Shown here piece after piece: positions 1 through 7,130 of a stretch of 64,000 nucleotides of DNA. The DNA comes from Gammaproteobacteria bacterium (lineage in GTDB: Bacteria; Pseudomonadota; Gammaproteobacteria; JADZEE01): the NCBI GenBank assembly GCA_020850735.1, contig JADZEE010000037.1:1-64000 (forward strand), read 5' to 3'. Both the position numbers and the translations under genes were made by a program. A model generated the notes under the pieces. That model did no database searches. It saw only the letters and a list, made by a program, of their open reading frames with translations, and was not told the DNA's origin. Position 1 is the stretch's first letter. Every line of letters begins with the position of its first letter.

Positions 1-27
1 CCGTAAATCGCCGATGTTCGCTCTTGC

Positions 28-690
28 TCATCTCTCCGCTCTCCGCTCTCCGCACGCCGCCTGCGGCAGATCGAAGTCTCTCATTTTTCCCTTAGCTTTT
101 TGTCCGAAAGTCGATGAAGCTACACAGGTTTCGCTTGCGCCTTTCCGACTGAGCTGCAACATCCTCAATAGGGTGTTGTCATGCCGAATGTAGTGATGCA
201 CCAACGAGGCGGCGGCATGCAGCCCGATCAGGTAGTAGCCGATCGTGCCGATGGTTTCGTGAATTTCCTCGAGTGAATCTGCCAGTTTCTCGTCAGGTCC
301 AATCAGTGCCGGAAATTCAAGACCGAAGAAGGGGATCGGCTTGTCCTCGCCGCTGAGCACCAACCAACCCAACAGAGGCATGACGAACATGAACAGGTAC
401 AGCGCCAAGTGCGTCAATGCAGCGAATCGCTGTTGCCAGATGCCAATGGGCGGATCAATGCGTGGCACAGGACCCAGCAGGCGCAGGAGCAGGCGCAACC
501 ACAGCAGTCCAAACACCGTCAGGCCGAGCATGAAGTGCCAGTGTTTCAACGCCTCTCGCGGATCGCTGCCCTTGGGATAGAACTCACGAAGCTCGATGCA
601 CGAATACACGGCGATCAGCAGCAACAGCATTAACCAGTGCAGCGCGATCAACAACGAGCCATAGCGATCCTTGGTGTTGTTCCAGTCCAT
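28..690 (-). CDS. Cytochrome b561 family protein
   Basis: Membrane dihaem b-type cytochrome of the b561 (CybB-like) family, expected to move electrons between quinol and a periplasmic partner. It has 220 residues with four hydrophobic segments, roughly residues 12-32, 53-74, 92-113 and 147-170. Histidines in the contexts ALHWLM, LKHWHF and GLHAAASLVHH fit haem ligation. The start is supported by GAGGAG nine bases upstream. The family normally ends near residue 180, after a motif like LLRMLQ; here about 40 polar residues follow, so the tail may be a read-through extension. A 26-bp palindrome lies 29 bases upstream. A second, unrelated b561 gene is at 35207. Confidence 0.88.
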   Translation of the reverse strand: MDWNNTKDRYGSLLIALHWLMLLLLIAVYSCIELREFYPKGSDPREALKHWHFMLGLTVFGLLWLRLLLRLLGPVPRIDPPIGIWQQRFAALTHLALYLFMFVMPLLGWLVLSGEDKPIPFFGLEFPALIGPDEKLADSLEEIHETIGTIGYYLIGLHAAASLVHHYIRHDNTLLRMLQLSRKGASETCVASSTFGQKAKGKMRDFDLPQAACGERRAER

Positions 691-718
691 TTCACTCGGC
701 TCCTCAAGACGGCTGCAT

Positions 719-744
719 TAAGATAGTAATCAATTACTATCTTA
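719..744. promoter_or_regulatory. 26-bp palindromic operator upstream of cytochrome b561
   Basis: Two perfect 12-base arms, TAAGATAGTAAT and ATTACTATCTTA, are separated by CA. The site is far more AT-rich than its surroundings and sits 29 bases before the minus-strand b561 start, where it would overlap a promoter or early leader. The size and symmetry fit a dimeric repressor such as a MarR or TetR family protein. No regulator gene lies next to it in the window, so the cognate protein is unknown. Confidence 0.7.
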
Positions 745-877
745 TCTACCAGATCAACTGTTCGCAACTCAAGACGGGAAATTTGACCCTTTCTGTCACA
801 CCGGACGAGCAAGGTCGTACGCAATGGGATGGCCGCGTCGGGGGTGCGGGCGAAACGGGGGCGGCGTAGGAGGAACG

Positions 878-955
878 ATGAACTCGGTCAGAATCGTGCG
901 ATGGAATCACCCAATCCGATCTGGGGGTATCTTTGGGGGCATTTCAGGCGTTTAG
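878..955 (+). CDS. Possible 25-residue small ORF
   Basis: An ATG preceded by a perfect AGGAGG (868-873) opens a frame of 25 codons ending in TAG. The predicted peptide starts MNSVRIVRWN and ends in a Gly/Ile-rich stretch. The Shine-Dalgarno spacing is only four bases, shorter than optimal. I do not recognise the peptide. The frame overlaps the paired TGGGGG(T/C)AT sequence. It may be a small protein, a leader peptide or chance. Confidence 0.22.
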   Translation: MNSVRIVRWNHPIRSGGIFGGISGV

Positions 956-1039
956 CATCTTACGATGTGGATTCATAAGGCGACGTGATTGTCGCCGCCG
1001 CCACCATACTTCCCAATCAAAATAAGAGTTCATGGCAAG

Positions 1040-1070
1040 AAGGCCGCCCTGATGGCGGCCTTTTCTATTT
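1040..1070 (+). terminator. Intrinsic terminator hairpin
   Basis: A perfect nine-base-pair stem, AAGGCCGCC paired with GGCGGCCTT around a five-base loop, is followed by a T-rich run. No complete plus-strand gene ends just before it, so it may serve the small frame at 878 or be left from a lost gene. Confidence 0.65.
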
Positions 1071-1331
1071 CCGTGCCCGGTATGTGAGTTCCGATTTCAG
1101 AATCGAATTCCGGATGGAATCCAACTTTCAATCGTCTTGCCGTTCCACCTCAGGGTGCCCTGAGCCGCGGTGGCGAGCGTCCCACCTTAACTGTTACCTG
1201 GTCGGTAATCCGGGTATTCAGAGCCCGGGGAACACCGGTGAGCGCAAGAAATACCGGGCACGGTGTCAATCGGCGTCGATATTTGACTCCGGATCGCGAG
1301 CACAAGCACAGCGAGTGGAACCGTGACCAGG

Positions 1332-1435
1332 ATGGCCCGGATCGTCGATCCCAACGACCCGCATCACGTTACCCGGCGTGGTAATCGGCGTCAGTGGCCC
1401 TTCTGCACCGCGGGTGATGACGGTGATTACGCCGA
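1332..1435 (+). pseudogene. Remnant of a REP-associated tyrosine transposase (Y1_Tnp/RAYT)
   Basis: The frame from ATG 1332 reads MARIVDPNDPHHVTRRGNRR and continues Q-WPFC...GDDGDYAEL. This closely resembles the N-terminus of RAYT/IS200-like Y1 transposases, typically MAR-x-P-x-x-PHHVTxRGNRRQ followed by an F-x-D/E-x-D-Y segment. Similarity stops after about 35 codons, and the HUH and catalytic tyrosine parts are absent, so only the 5' end survives. The thiolase ribosome-binding site begins about 50 bases downstream. The 96-bp inverted repeats at 4374 and 5358 may be related non-autonomous copies. Confidence 0.7.
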
Positions 1436-1495
1436 GCTCGAGGCGAAATTTTCGCAGTTGCGTAAACTGTCCCTCGAACTCGCAGGAGGTCTCCC

Positions 1496-2650
1496 ATGCC
1501 CGAAGCCTACATCATCGACGCCGCGCGCAGCCCGACGGGCAAGCGCCGCGGTAGTCTGCAAGACGTTCATCCGGCCGATCTCGGCGCCCACGTGATCCGG
1601 GCGCTGGTCGAGCGCAACCCCATTCCGGACGACCAATACGACGACGTCATCTTTGGCGCCATCGACCAGGTGGGTCCGCTGGCGGGCGATATCGCGCGTA
1701 CCTGCTGGCTCGCCGCGGGGTACAGCGAAGCGGTGCCGGGCGTGACCGTCGACCGGCAGTGCGGCTCTTCACAGCAGGCGGTGCATTTCGCCGCCCAGGC
1801 TGTGATGGCCGGGGTCAGCGACGTCGTTATTGCCGGCGGGGTGCAGACGATGTCGAAGATCCCCATCCTCTCGGCCATGGCGGCCGGCCGCGCGTTCGGA
1901 TTCGACGATCCGTATACCGGCTCTCCCGCATGGGTGGAACGTTACGGCGAAATCGCGCCCACTCAATACACCGGGGCGCAGATGATGTGTGAGCGCTGGG
2001 GATTCTCGCGCGAGGACCTCGAGGTCTACGCGCTGGAATCGCACCGTCGCGCCCTGCGCGCCATTCGCGAGGGGCGCTTTGACCGCGAAGTGGTGCCCTG
2101 CAACGGCTTGGCGATGGACGAGACGGCGCGCGAGACCTCACTGGAGAAGATGGCGGCGCTCGAGCCGGTGTTCGGTCTGGAGCACATTACGGCGGCAGTA
2201 TCGAGCCAGGTGTGCGATGGATCGTCGGCGATGCTGATCGCCTCGGAGACGGCGGTAAAGCGCTTCGATCTGAAGCCGCGGGCTCGGATCCATCACATGA
2301 GCGTGCGCGCCGAAGATCCGACCATCATGTTGACCGCGCCGATCTCGGCGACGCGCTACGCCCTCGATAAGTGCGGGATGAAGCTCGCGGATATCGATCG
2401 CGTGGAGATCAACGAGGCATTCGCGCCGGTACCAATGGCCTGGCTCAGGGAACTCGACTACCCGTACGAAAAGGCCAACGTGAATGGCGGCGCGATCGCG
2501 CTCGGACACCCCATTGGCGCAACCGGCACCAAGCTCATGACCACCCTGCTGCACGAGCTCGAGCGCAGCGGCGGACGTTACGGCCTGCAGACCATGTGCG
2601 ACGGCGGCGGCCAGGCCAACGTGACCATCATCGAGAGACTCCGGACGTGA
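1496..2650 (+). CDS. Thiolase (acetyl-CoA C-acyltransferase)
   Basis: Thiolase of 384 residues, expected to cleave 3-ketoacyl-CoA or run the reverse condensation. The nucleophilic cysteine is Cys89 in RQCGSSQQAVHFAAQ. The C-terminal half has the NEAFAPVP region, GHPIGATG with the active-site histidine, and CDGGGQAN with the second catalytic cysteine. AGGAGG lies seven bases before the ATG. The gene is 73 bases upstream of a crotonase-family gene in the same direction, which suggests a small acyl-CoA degradation operon. The substrate cannot be told. It is distinct from the thiolases at 5520 and 24023. Confidence 0.92.
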   Translation: MPEAYIIDAARSPTGKRRGSLQDVHPADLGAHVIRALVERNPIPDDQYDDVIFGAIDQVGPLAGDIARTCWLAAGYSEAVPGVTVDRQCGSSQQAVHFAAQAVMAGVSDVVIAGGVQTMSKIPILSAMAAGRAFGFDDPYTGSPAWVERYGEIAPTQYTGAQMMCERWGFSREDLEVYALESHRRALRAIREGRFDREVVPCNGLAMDETARETSLEKMAALEPVFGLEHITAAVSSQVCDGSSAMLIASETAVKRFDLKPRARIHHMSVRAEDPTIMLTAPISATRYALDKCGMKLADIDRVEINEAFAPVPMAWLRELDYPYEKANVNGGAIALGHPIGATGTKLMTTLLHELERSGGRYGLQTMCDGGGQANVTIIERLRT

Positions 2651-2723
2651 GCGACGCGCCGGGCTGGCACGACGGAATGCCGCGATTGCACACGTTTGCT
2701 GGCAACGATCAGGAGACACGGTG

Positions 2724-3524
2724 ATGACAGTGCGAGTCGAAAAGAACGGCGCCGTGACGACGGTGATCCACAGCCGTCCCGAGGCACGGAACGCGATGGA
2801 CCCGACCAGCGCCGAGGAACTCGTCGAGGCCTTCGCGCGCTTCGATGCCGATCCGGAGGCCGCGGTGGCGGTGTTCTGGGGTGAGGGCGGCGCGTTCTGT
2901 GCGGGTTGGGATCTGAAGTACGCGAGCACCCTGCAGGGACGGGACGACCCGCTCGGCGAGCTGGATTTCCCGGACAACGGAGGCCCGGTGCCGCGCGGCC
3001 CGATGGGCCCGAGCCGCATGCAGTTGTCGAAACCGGTGATTGCGGCGGTCGCCGGTCCGGCGGTCGCCGGCGGGTTCGAGCTGGCGTTGTGGTGCGATCT
3101 GCGCGTCATGGAGCAGAGTGCATATTTCGGCGTCTACTGCCGGCGCTGGGGGATCCCGTTGATCGACGGCGGCACCGTGCGTTTGCCGCGGCTGGTCGGT
3201 CAAGGCAGGGCGTTGGAGATCATCATGACCGGACGCAAGGTACCCGCCGAGGAATGTCTGCGCATCGGCGCCTGCGAGCAGGTCGTGGCCGACGGCAAGT
3301 CGCGCGAGGCAGCGGAAGCACTGGCCGCCGAGATCGCGCGTTATCCCCAGGGTTGTATGCGCGCGGATCGCCGCTCGGTCTATCTGCAGCACGGGTTGCA
3401 GGTAGCCGATGCCCTGCGCTCGGAGTGGCGGAACAGTTCCGGCATGCTCACCGCCGAAGGTCTCGCCGGCGCCACGCGCTTCAGTGGCGGCAAGGGCCGG
3501 CATGGCGACTTCGGCGACATCTGA
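2724..3524 (+). CDS. Crotonase / enoyl-CoA hydratase-isomerase family protein
   Basis: Crotonase-fold protein of 266 residues. The CoA and oxyanion-hole segments GAFCAGWDLK and AAVAGPAVAGG are present, and GGFELALW supplies the first family glutamate. The second hydratase glutamate, normally in an FGxPE motif, is replaced: the region reads FGVYCRRWGIPLIDGGT. A classical syn-hydratase mechanism is therefore doubtful, and an isomerase, hydrolase or other crotonase reaction is possible. A GTG lies just before the ATG at 2724; I prefer the ATG because AGGAG is eight bases upstream. It probably forms an operon with the preceding thiolase. Confidence 0.88.
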   Translation: MTVRVEKNGAVTTVIHSRPEARNAMDPTSAEELVEAFARFDADPEAAVAVFWGEGGAFCAGWDLKYASTLQGRDDPLGELDFPDNGGPVPRGPMGPSRMQLSKPVIAAVAGPAVAGGFELALWCDLRVMEQSAYFGVYCRRWGIPLIDGGTVRLPRLVGQGRALEIIMTGRKVPAEECLRIGACEQVVADGKSREAAEALAAEIARYPQGCMRADRRSVYLQHGLQVADALRSEWRNSSGMLTAEGLAGATRFSGGKGRHGDFGDI

Positions 3525-3642
3525 TCAGGCGGCTTCCGGGGACAGCTTACGCAACTCAGGTTGAACATCATGGCACGACCATGAACAGCAACCTCGTGCC
3601 GTTGACAAGCGCCGGCTAATGGGTGCCCCTCGAATTCATTTC

Positions 3643-3661
3643 GTGTCAGATATTTTTACAC
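3643..3661. promoter_or_regulatory. Candidate enhancer site (dyad) upstream of PEP-CTERM gene 1
   Basis: GTGTCAGATATTTTTACAC has dyad ends GTGT and ACAC. It shares 12 of 19 positions without gaps with the site at 8285-8303, giving the pattern GYGTCA-N6-TTTACAC. It ends 52 bases before a -24/-12 promoter, as expected of a binding site for an NtrC-family activator. The role is inferred from position and from its recurrence at the second PEP-CTERM gene. Confidence 0.5.
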
Positions 3662-3713
3662 TCCGAGTAGGGCGCCAGAGATAATTCTTTTATTAATTCG
3701 CTAGTTACATGAT

Positions 3714-3728
3714 TGGCGCCAATATTGC
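3714..3728 (+). promoter_or_regulatory. Sigma-54 (RpoN) type -24/-12 promoter
   Basis: TGGCGCCAATATTGC matches the sigma-54 consensus TGGCAC-N5-TTGC, with GG and GC exactly 12 bases apart start to start. Predicted transcription would begin near 3740, leaving a leader of about 31 bases before the ATG at 3771. PEP-CTERM genes in several proteobacteria are reported to depend on RpoN and a PrsR-type activator. Confidence 0.65.
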
Positions 3729-3770
3729 GTGTTGTTTCAGCGTCGCAACCTGGACTCCTCGGGGGAATTC

Positions 3771-4259
3771 ATGATGAATGCATTCAAGAATACTCTGCTC
3801 GGCGGCGCCCTGCTGTTGGCGGCCGTCGCGGCACAGGCAACACCGGTCTACGTGGGCAGCTGGGATCTGTACAACGCCGGCGGCCCGAACTGGGCCGACT
3901 TCACGACGCCGACCTATACCGGCCAGGAAGTCGCGGCCCTGATGTTCGGCGGTACCGCCAGCGACTACGCGATCTCGACGACCGGCACCGATCCCGGGCT
4001 GATCGACAACATGGCTTGGCTGGACCAGATCTATATCGGCGTGGCCATGTTCGGCGAGAGCTACCGCGTCGATTCGGATAATAACGGTATCTACGACGTC
4101 AGTGGCGATACCTCGGCCTGGGTCCACGACAACGGCTGCTGCAACCAATACATCAACTATGCGTTCCGCATCACGAACCAGGTACCGGAACCGGTTTCGG
4201 TCGCGCTCCTCGCCACCGGCCTGCTGGGCCTGGGCTGGAGCCGGCGCAAGTCCGGCTGA
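3771..4259 (+). CDS. PEP-CTERM sorting domain protein 1
   Basis: Exported protein of 162 residues. The N-terminus MMNAFKNTLLGGALLLAAVAA is a signal peptide ending near AQA. The C-terminus has VPEPVSVALLATGLLGLGWS followed by RRKSG: the PEP motif, hydrophobic helix and basic tail recognised by exosortase EpsH-type enzymes. The middle part is Gly/Asp/Tyr-rich and not a domain I recognise. The longer frame from 3729 is rejected because a signal peptide should start at 3771. Its promoter appears to be sigma-54 type. No exosortase gene is in this window. Likely surface- or exopolysaccharide-associated. Confidence 0.85.
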   Translation: MMNAFKNTLLGGALLLAAVAAQATPVYVGSWDLYNAGGPNWADFTTPTYTGQEVAALMFGGTASDYAISTTGTDPGLIDNMAWLDQIYIGVAMFGESYRVDSDNNGIYDVSGDTSAWVHDNGCCNQYINYAFRITNQVPEPVSVALLATGLLGLGWSRRKSG

Positions 4260-4283
4260 CAGCGTTTTCTTTCCCAGTGCGAC

Positions 4284-4312
4284 AACGCCGCCCACCGGGC
4301 GGCGTTTCGCTT
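4284..4312 (+). terminator. Intrinsic terminator after PEP-CTERM gene 1
   Basis: A perfect ten-base-pair stem, AACGCCGCCC with GGGCGGCGTT, closes on an ACC loop and is followed by a short, interrupted T tract. It starts 25 bases after the stop codon. Confidence 0.65.
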
Positions 4313-4848
4313 TGAGGCTATGGGGTCAGGGCTATGGGCTATGGGCTATGGGGTCAGATCTTGGTCAGGCTATGGGGTCAGATCTTTACCTTTCACAAGG
4401 TACCGGACTCATCGCCCGAGCGGCAAAGCACGATCGATCTCGAGTTGTATAGCGTAAAGACGTAACCCCGCCCAGGCGCCAGGAGTGACTGCGCAAGGTC
4501 AATGACCGGGGATTGGACATCCGGGCGTTGTCGAACGACTCCGCCGACAAACGTGGTCGCATCCGCGATGTAGAATCCCATCTGGTCTGCCCGCAGGGAT
4601 TCGTTCGCGAGCCGCCTGGCCGCCGGCTGGCGTCCCGGCGCTGCCTACCCGCTACGGGTGACGGCGTGGCCGTATGGATCGACGGGATCCCGCTGCGCAT
4701 CACGTTGCTGCGGGGCATCGCGGAGATGCAGGCGGCCAACGGTCCGTAAGACTGCGGCCATCTGCCGGGTAGCCGGACGAGAACCGGAATCCCAGGTCCG
4801 AGTGACCGGATCCGCAGCGGTGTCGACAACGCGTAGAGGAGGAGCTCG
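4313..4848. other. Gene-poor stretch with repeat element
   Basis: Holds iterated GGCTATGGGGTCAG-like units (about 4315-4380) running into the 96-bp inverted repeat at 4374. Beyond it, 4475-4835 has only short open frames on both strands (plus 4513-4749, minus 4393-4647) with no recognisable motif and no good ribosome-binding site. They look like eroded coding sequence. I see no supported gene here. Confidence 0.5.
4374..4469. repeat. 96-bp inverted-repeat element, copy A
   Basis: The ends are imperfect inverted repeats: GGGGTCAGATCTTTAC (4374-4389) against GTAAAGACGTAACCCC (4454-4469). Between them are 64 bases, exactly as in copy B, with a related core such as CGATCGATC followed by CGAG. 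Identical architecture at two nearby sites points to a small non-autonomous mobile or REP-like element. Confidence 0.7.
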
Positions 4849-5310
4849 ATGTTCGATTACAAGCTGGAGCACGTATGTTCGTACACGGCGACGCTGCAGA
4901 GCCCGCCGGAGGTGATCGGGCCGGTACCCGAGGGACTGCGGCTGAACGTGTACGTGACCGGCGGCGAGGTCACCGGCCCGAAGCTGCGCGGCCGGATCCG
5001 GCCGGTGGGAGCGGACTGGTTGACGATCCGTCGCGACGGCATCGGCCTGCTCGACGTGCGCGCCACCATGGAGACCCACGACGGCGCGCTCATCTACGTC
5101 GCCTATAACGGCATCGGTGATCTGGGCCAGGACGGCTACGAGAAGGCGTTGCGCGGGGAGTTTCCCGCGCGCATGCAGCTCCGCACCGCGCCGAGGTTCA
5201 CCTGCTCGCATCCCGACTACACCTGGGTGAACCGCTTCCAGTATGTCAACGTCGGCGAGGTGAGCTTCGAGACGTTCGTGGTGGAATACGACGTCTACGC
5301 CCTGCGCTGA
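4849..5310 (+). CDS. DUF3237 family protein
   Basis: Protein of 153 residues that matches the DUF3237 (UPF0311) family in layout. It has the [20 protein letters not shown] segment, then [20 protein letters not shown], and a C-terminal aromatic-rich region with TWVNRF. The function is unknown; members are soluble, small and beta-rich. GGAGGAG lies four to ten bases before the ATG. It is alone between the two copies of the 96-bp inverted repeat, so it may have moved or been insulated with them. No transport signal is seen. Confidence 0.85.
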   Translation: MFDYKLEHVCSYTATLQSPPEVIGPVPEGLRLNVYVTGGEVTGPKLRGRIRPVGADWLTIRRDGIGLLDVRATMETHDGALIYVAYNGIGDLGQDGYEKALRGEFPARMQLRTAPRFTCSHPDYTWVNRFQYVNVGEVSFETFVVEYDVYALR

Positions 5311-5357
5311 CCTGCTGTCACGGGCGACCAGCGATGGGGTCAGCAGCGATGGGCGAT

Positions 5358-5453
5358 ACGGTCAGATCTTTACCTTTCACAACTTGCCGGGTTCGCCGTC
5401 CAACCGTCAATGCCCGATCGATCGCGAGATGTAAAAAGTAAAGACGCGACCCC
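5358..5453. repeat. 96-bp inverted-repeat element, copy B
   Basis: The arms are GGTCAGATCTTTAC (5360-5373) and GTAAAGACGCGACCCC (5438-5453), again separated by exactly 64 bases. The inner sequence resembles copy A, for example ACCTTTCACAA after the left arm and CGATCGATC before the right arm. A partial GATGGGGTCAG sits at 5333, and ACCCCGCCCA is repeated just after the element. It lies 47 bases after the DUF3237 stop. Confidence 0.7.
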
Positions 5454-5519
5454 GCCCACCGACCCCGCCCACCCCACGCACCGGGCAGGCTCCGGTGCCG
5501 GACCTGTCCGTTTTCGGCG

Positions 5520-6698
5520 CTACGCGATCTCGAACAAACCCGCCGCGCCCATTCCCCCGCCGATGCACATCGTCACCACGGCGTATTTCACGGCGCGGCG
5601 CTTGCCTTCGATCAGCGCATGCCCGGTGAGACGCGAGCCCGTCACGCCGTACGGATGGCCGAGCGCGATCGAGCCGCCGTTCACGTTCAGGCGCTCGTCC
5701 GGGATACCGAGCTTGTCGCGGCAGTAGATCACCTGCACCGCGAAGGCTTCGTTCAGCTCCCACAGACCGATGTCGGCGACCTCGAGGCCGGCGCGGGCCA
5801 GCAGCCTGGGCACCGCGAACACCGGGCCGATGCCCATCTCGTTCGGCTCGCAGCCCGCCACCGCGAAGCCGCGGAAGATGCCCATGGGCTCGAGGCCGCG
5901 GCTGGCCGCCGCCTTGTCGCTCATCAGCACGCAGGCGGAGGCGCCGTCGGAGAACTGACTCGCGTTGCCGGCGGCGATGACGCCGCCCTCGATCGCCGGC
6001 TTGATCTGCGCGACGCCCTCGTACGTGGTGTCGTCGCGAATGCCCTCGTCGAACTCCGCGGTGACTTCCTTCACCGTCTCCTGGCCGGTGGATTTGTCGA
6101 CCACCTTCATCCGGGTGGTGATGGGCGCGATCTCATCCTTCGTCTTGCCTTCCGCCCGCGCGCGGGACGCGCGCTGCTGGCTCAGCACGCCGTAGCGGTC
6201 CTGAACCTCGCGCGAGATGCCGTACTTCTTCGCCACGTACTCCGCGGTCTGCAGCATGCTCCAGTAGATCTCGGGCTTGTGGGACACCAGCCACTCGTCC
6301 TGGCCGTGATGCCGGTTGGCCTCGTTCTGCACCAGCGAGATCGACTCGACGCCGCCCGCGACGTAGATCGCGTCCTCACCCGCGAGGATGCGCTGCGCCG
6401 CGAGCGCGATGGTCTGCAGGCCCGAGGAGCAGAAGCGGTTCACGGTCATGCCGGATACCGTGGCGGGCAGGCCGGCGCGCAGCGCGATCTGGCGCGCGAT
6501 GTTACCGCCGGTCGCGCCCTCGGGCGTGGCGCAGCCCATGATCACGTCCTCGACTTCCTCGCCCCGGACCCCGGCGCGCGCGAGCGCCGCCTTCACCGCA
6601 TGCCCGCCCATCGTCGCGCCGTGGGTCATGTTGAGGGCGCCGCGCCAGCTCTTGCAAAGCGGCGTGCGGGCGGTGGCAACGATCACTGCGTCGGTCAT
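5520..6698 (-). CDS. Acetyl-CoA C-acyltransferase (FadA-like thiolase)
   Basis: Thiolase of 392 residues. Active-site cysteine Cys90 lies in [16 protein letters not shown]. The late motifs are [18 protein letters not shown] with the catalytic histidine, and [10 protein letters not shown] with the second cysteine. It fits the degradative 3-ketoacyl-CoA thiolase group better than the biosynthetic type at 24023, but the exact substrate is not visible. It is transcribed leftwards; a possible small frame at 6720-6869 ends 21 bases upstream. No complete fadB-type gene is next to it, although thiolases of this group often follow one. Confidence 0.92.
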   Translation of the reverse strand: MTDAVIVATARTPLCKSWRGALNMTHGATMGGHAVKAALARAGVRGEEVEDVIMGCATPEGATGGNIARQIALRAGLPATVSGMTVNRFCSSGLQTIALAAQRILAGEDAIYVAGGVESISLVQNEANRHHGQDEWLVSHKPEIYWSMLQTAEYVAKKYGISREVQDRYGVLSQQRASRARAEGKTKDEIAPITTRMKVVDKSTGQETVKEVTAEFDEGIRDDTTYEGVAQIKPAIEGGVIAAGNASQFSDGASACVLMSDKAAASRGLEPMGIFRGFAVAGCEPNEMGIGPVFAVPRLLARAGLEVADIGLWELNEAFAVQVIYCRDKLGIPDERLNVNGGSIALGHPYGVTGSRLTGHALIEGKRRAVKYAVVTMCIGGGMGAAGLFEIA

Positions 6699-6719
6699 GT
6701 CACGCTCCTTCTTGTCGGA

Positions 6720-6869
6720 TCAGTTCTTGTCCGCGTCATCGTCGGCGAAATGCACACCCGCGGCCGCCAGTCGGGCGAGTCCCGCGCGCGTCGGTGGGCC
6801 ACCGGGCGACACCGCAGCGGACCGTCGCGACGTCCCGTCCCGACCTGGCCTGTGGAAGTGGATGCTCAC
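6720..6869 (-). CDS. Possible small ORF or gene remnant upstream of thiolase
   Basis: A 49-codon frame from GTG, ending ...GLARLAAAGVHFADDDADKN, stops 21 bases before the thiolase start. The C-terminal part is loosely like the end of multifunctional FadB/FadJ proteins, so it could be a relic of a lost upstream beta-oxidation gene. It could also be a small protein or chance. No clear ribosome-binding site is present. Confidence 0.2.
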   Translation of the reverse strand: MSIHFHRPGRDGTSRRSAAVSPGGPPTRAGLARLAAAGVHFADDDADKN

Positions 6870-7130
6870 GATGACCGCACTGCGGCAGCGCCGGACCCGG
6901 ATGAACGCACCGGCCTCGGCGCTCCTGCGCGAACACCCGGCCCGTCCGAACAGCCGGTCATCGGCGCAGCGGCATTACCCGGGGCCGACGGAATGCTCGG
7001 ACAGGAGCAGTGTACAACGCGCAACCCCGGGTTCGGGCACGCCGGCGCGACACCGCCGGTGGCGCCGATGCCGCGCACTCTTTAGGCTGTGCGCAGCAAC
7101 TCGTTCCCGGGCGCGCGGAGGACTGCGCAT
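6870..7130. other. Intergenic region between divergent genes
   Basis: This stretch, part of a 432-base gap between the thiolase and the LLM oxidoreductase, shows no gene, RNA or repeat that I can support. The only clear signal is the GGAG at 7118-7121 before the ATG at 7131. Confidence 0.4.

Larger units (their letters stand above)
745..1331. other. Long intergenic stretch, mostly without genes
   Basis: No supported gene of normal size lies between the b561 operator and the transposase remnant. It contains a possible 25-codon frame (878-955), two close copies of TGGGGG(T/C)AT around 921-942, and a strong hairpin terminator at 1040-1062. The rest shows nothing recognisable. GC content is lower than in the flanking genes, which fits decayed or acquired DNA. 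Confidence 0.5.

Noticed and set aside
4393-4647. Minus-strand open frame with a protein-like middle (MGFYIADATTFVGGVV)
   Set aside because: Its end is read through the inverted repeat, there is no ribosome-binding site, and no family match is known to me; not enough to call a gene.
5619-7085. 488-codon frame antisense to the thiolase
   Set aside because: Shadow frame; thiolase motifs are complete on the opposite strand.
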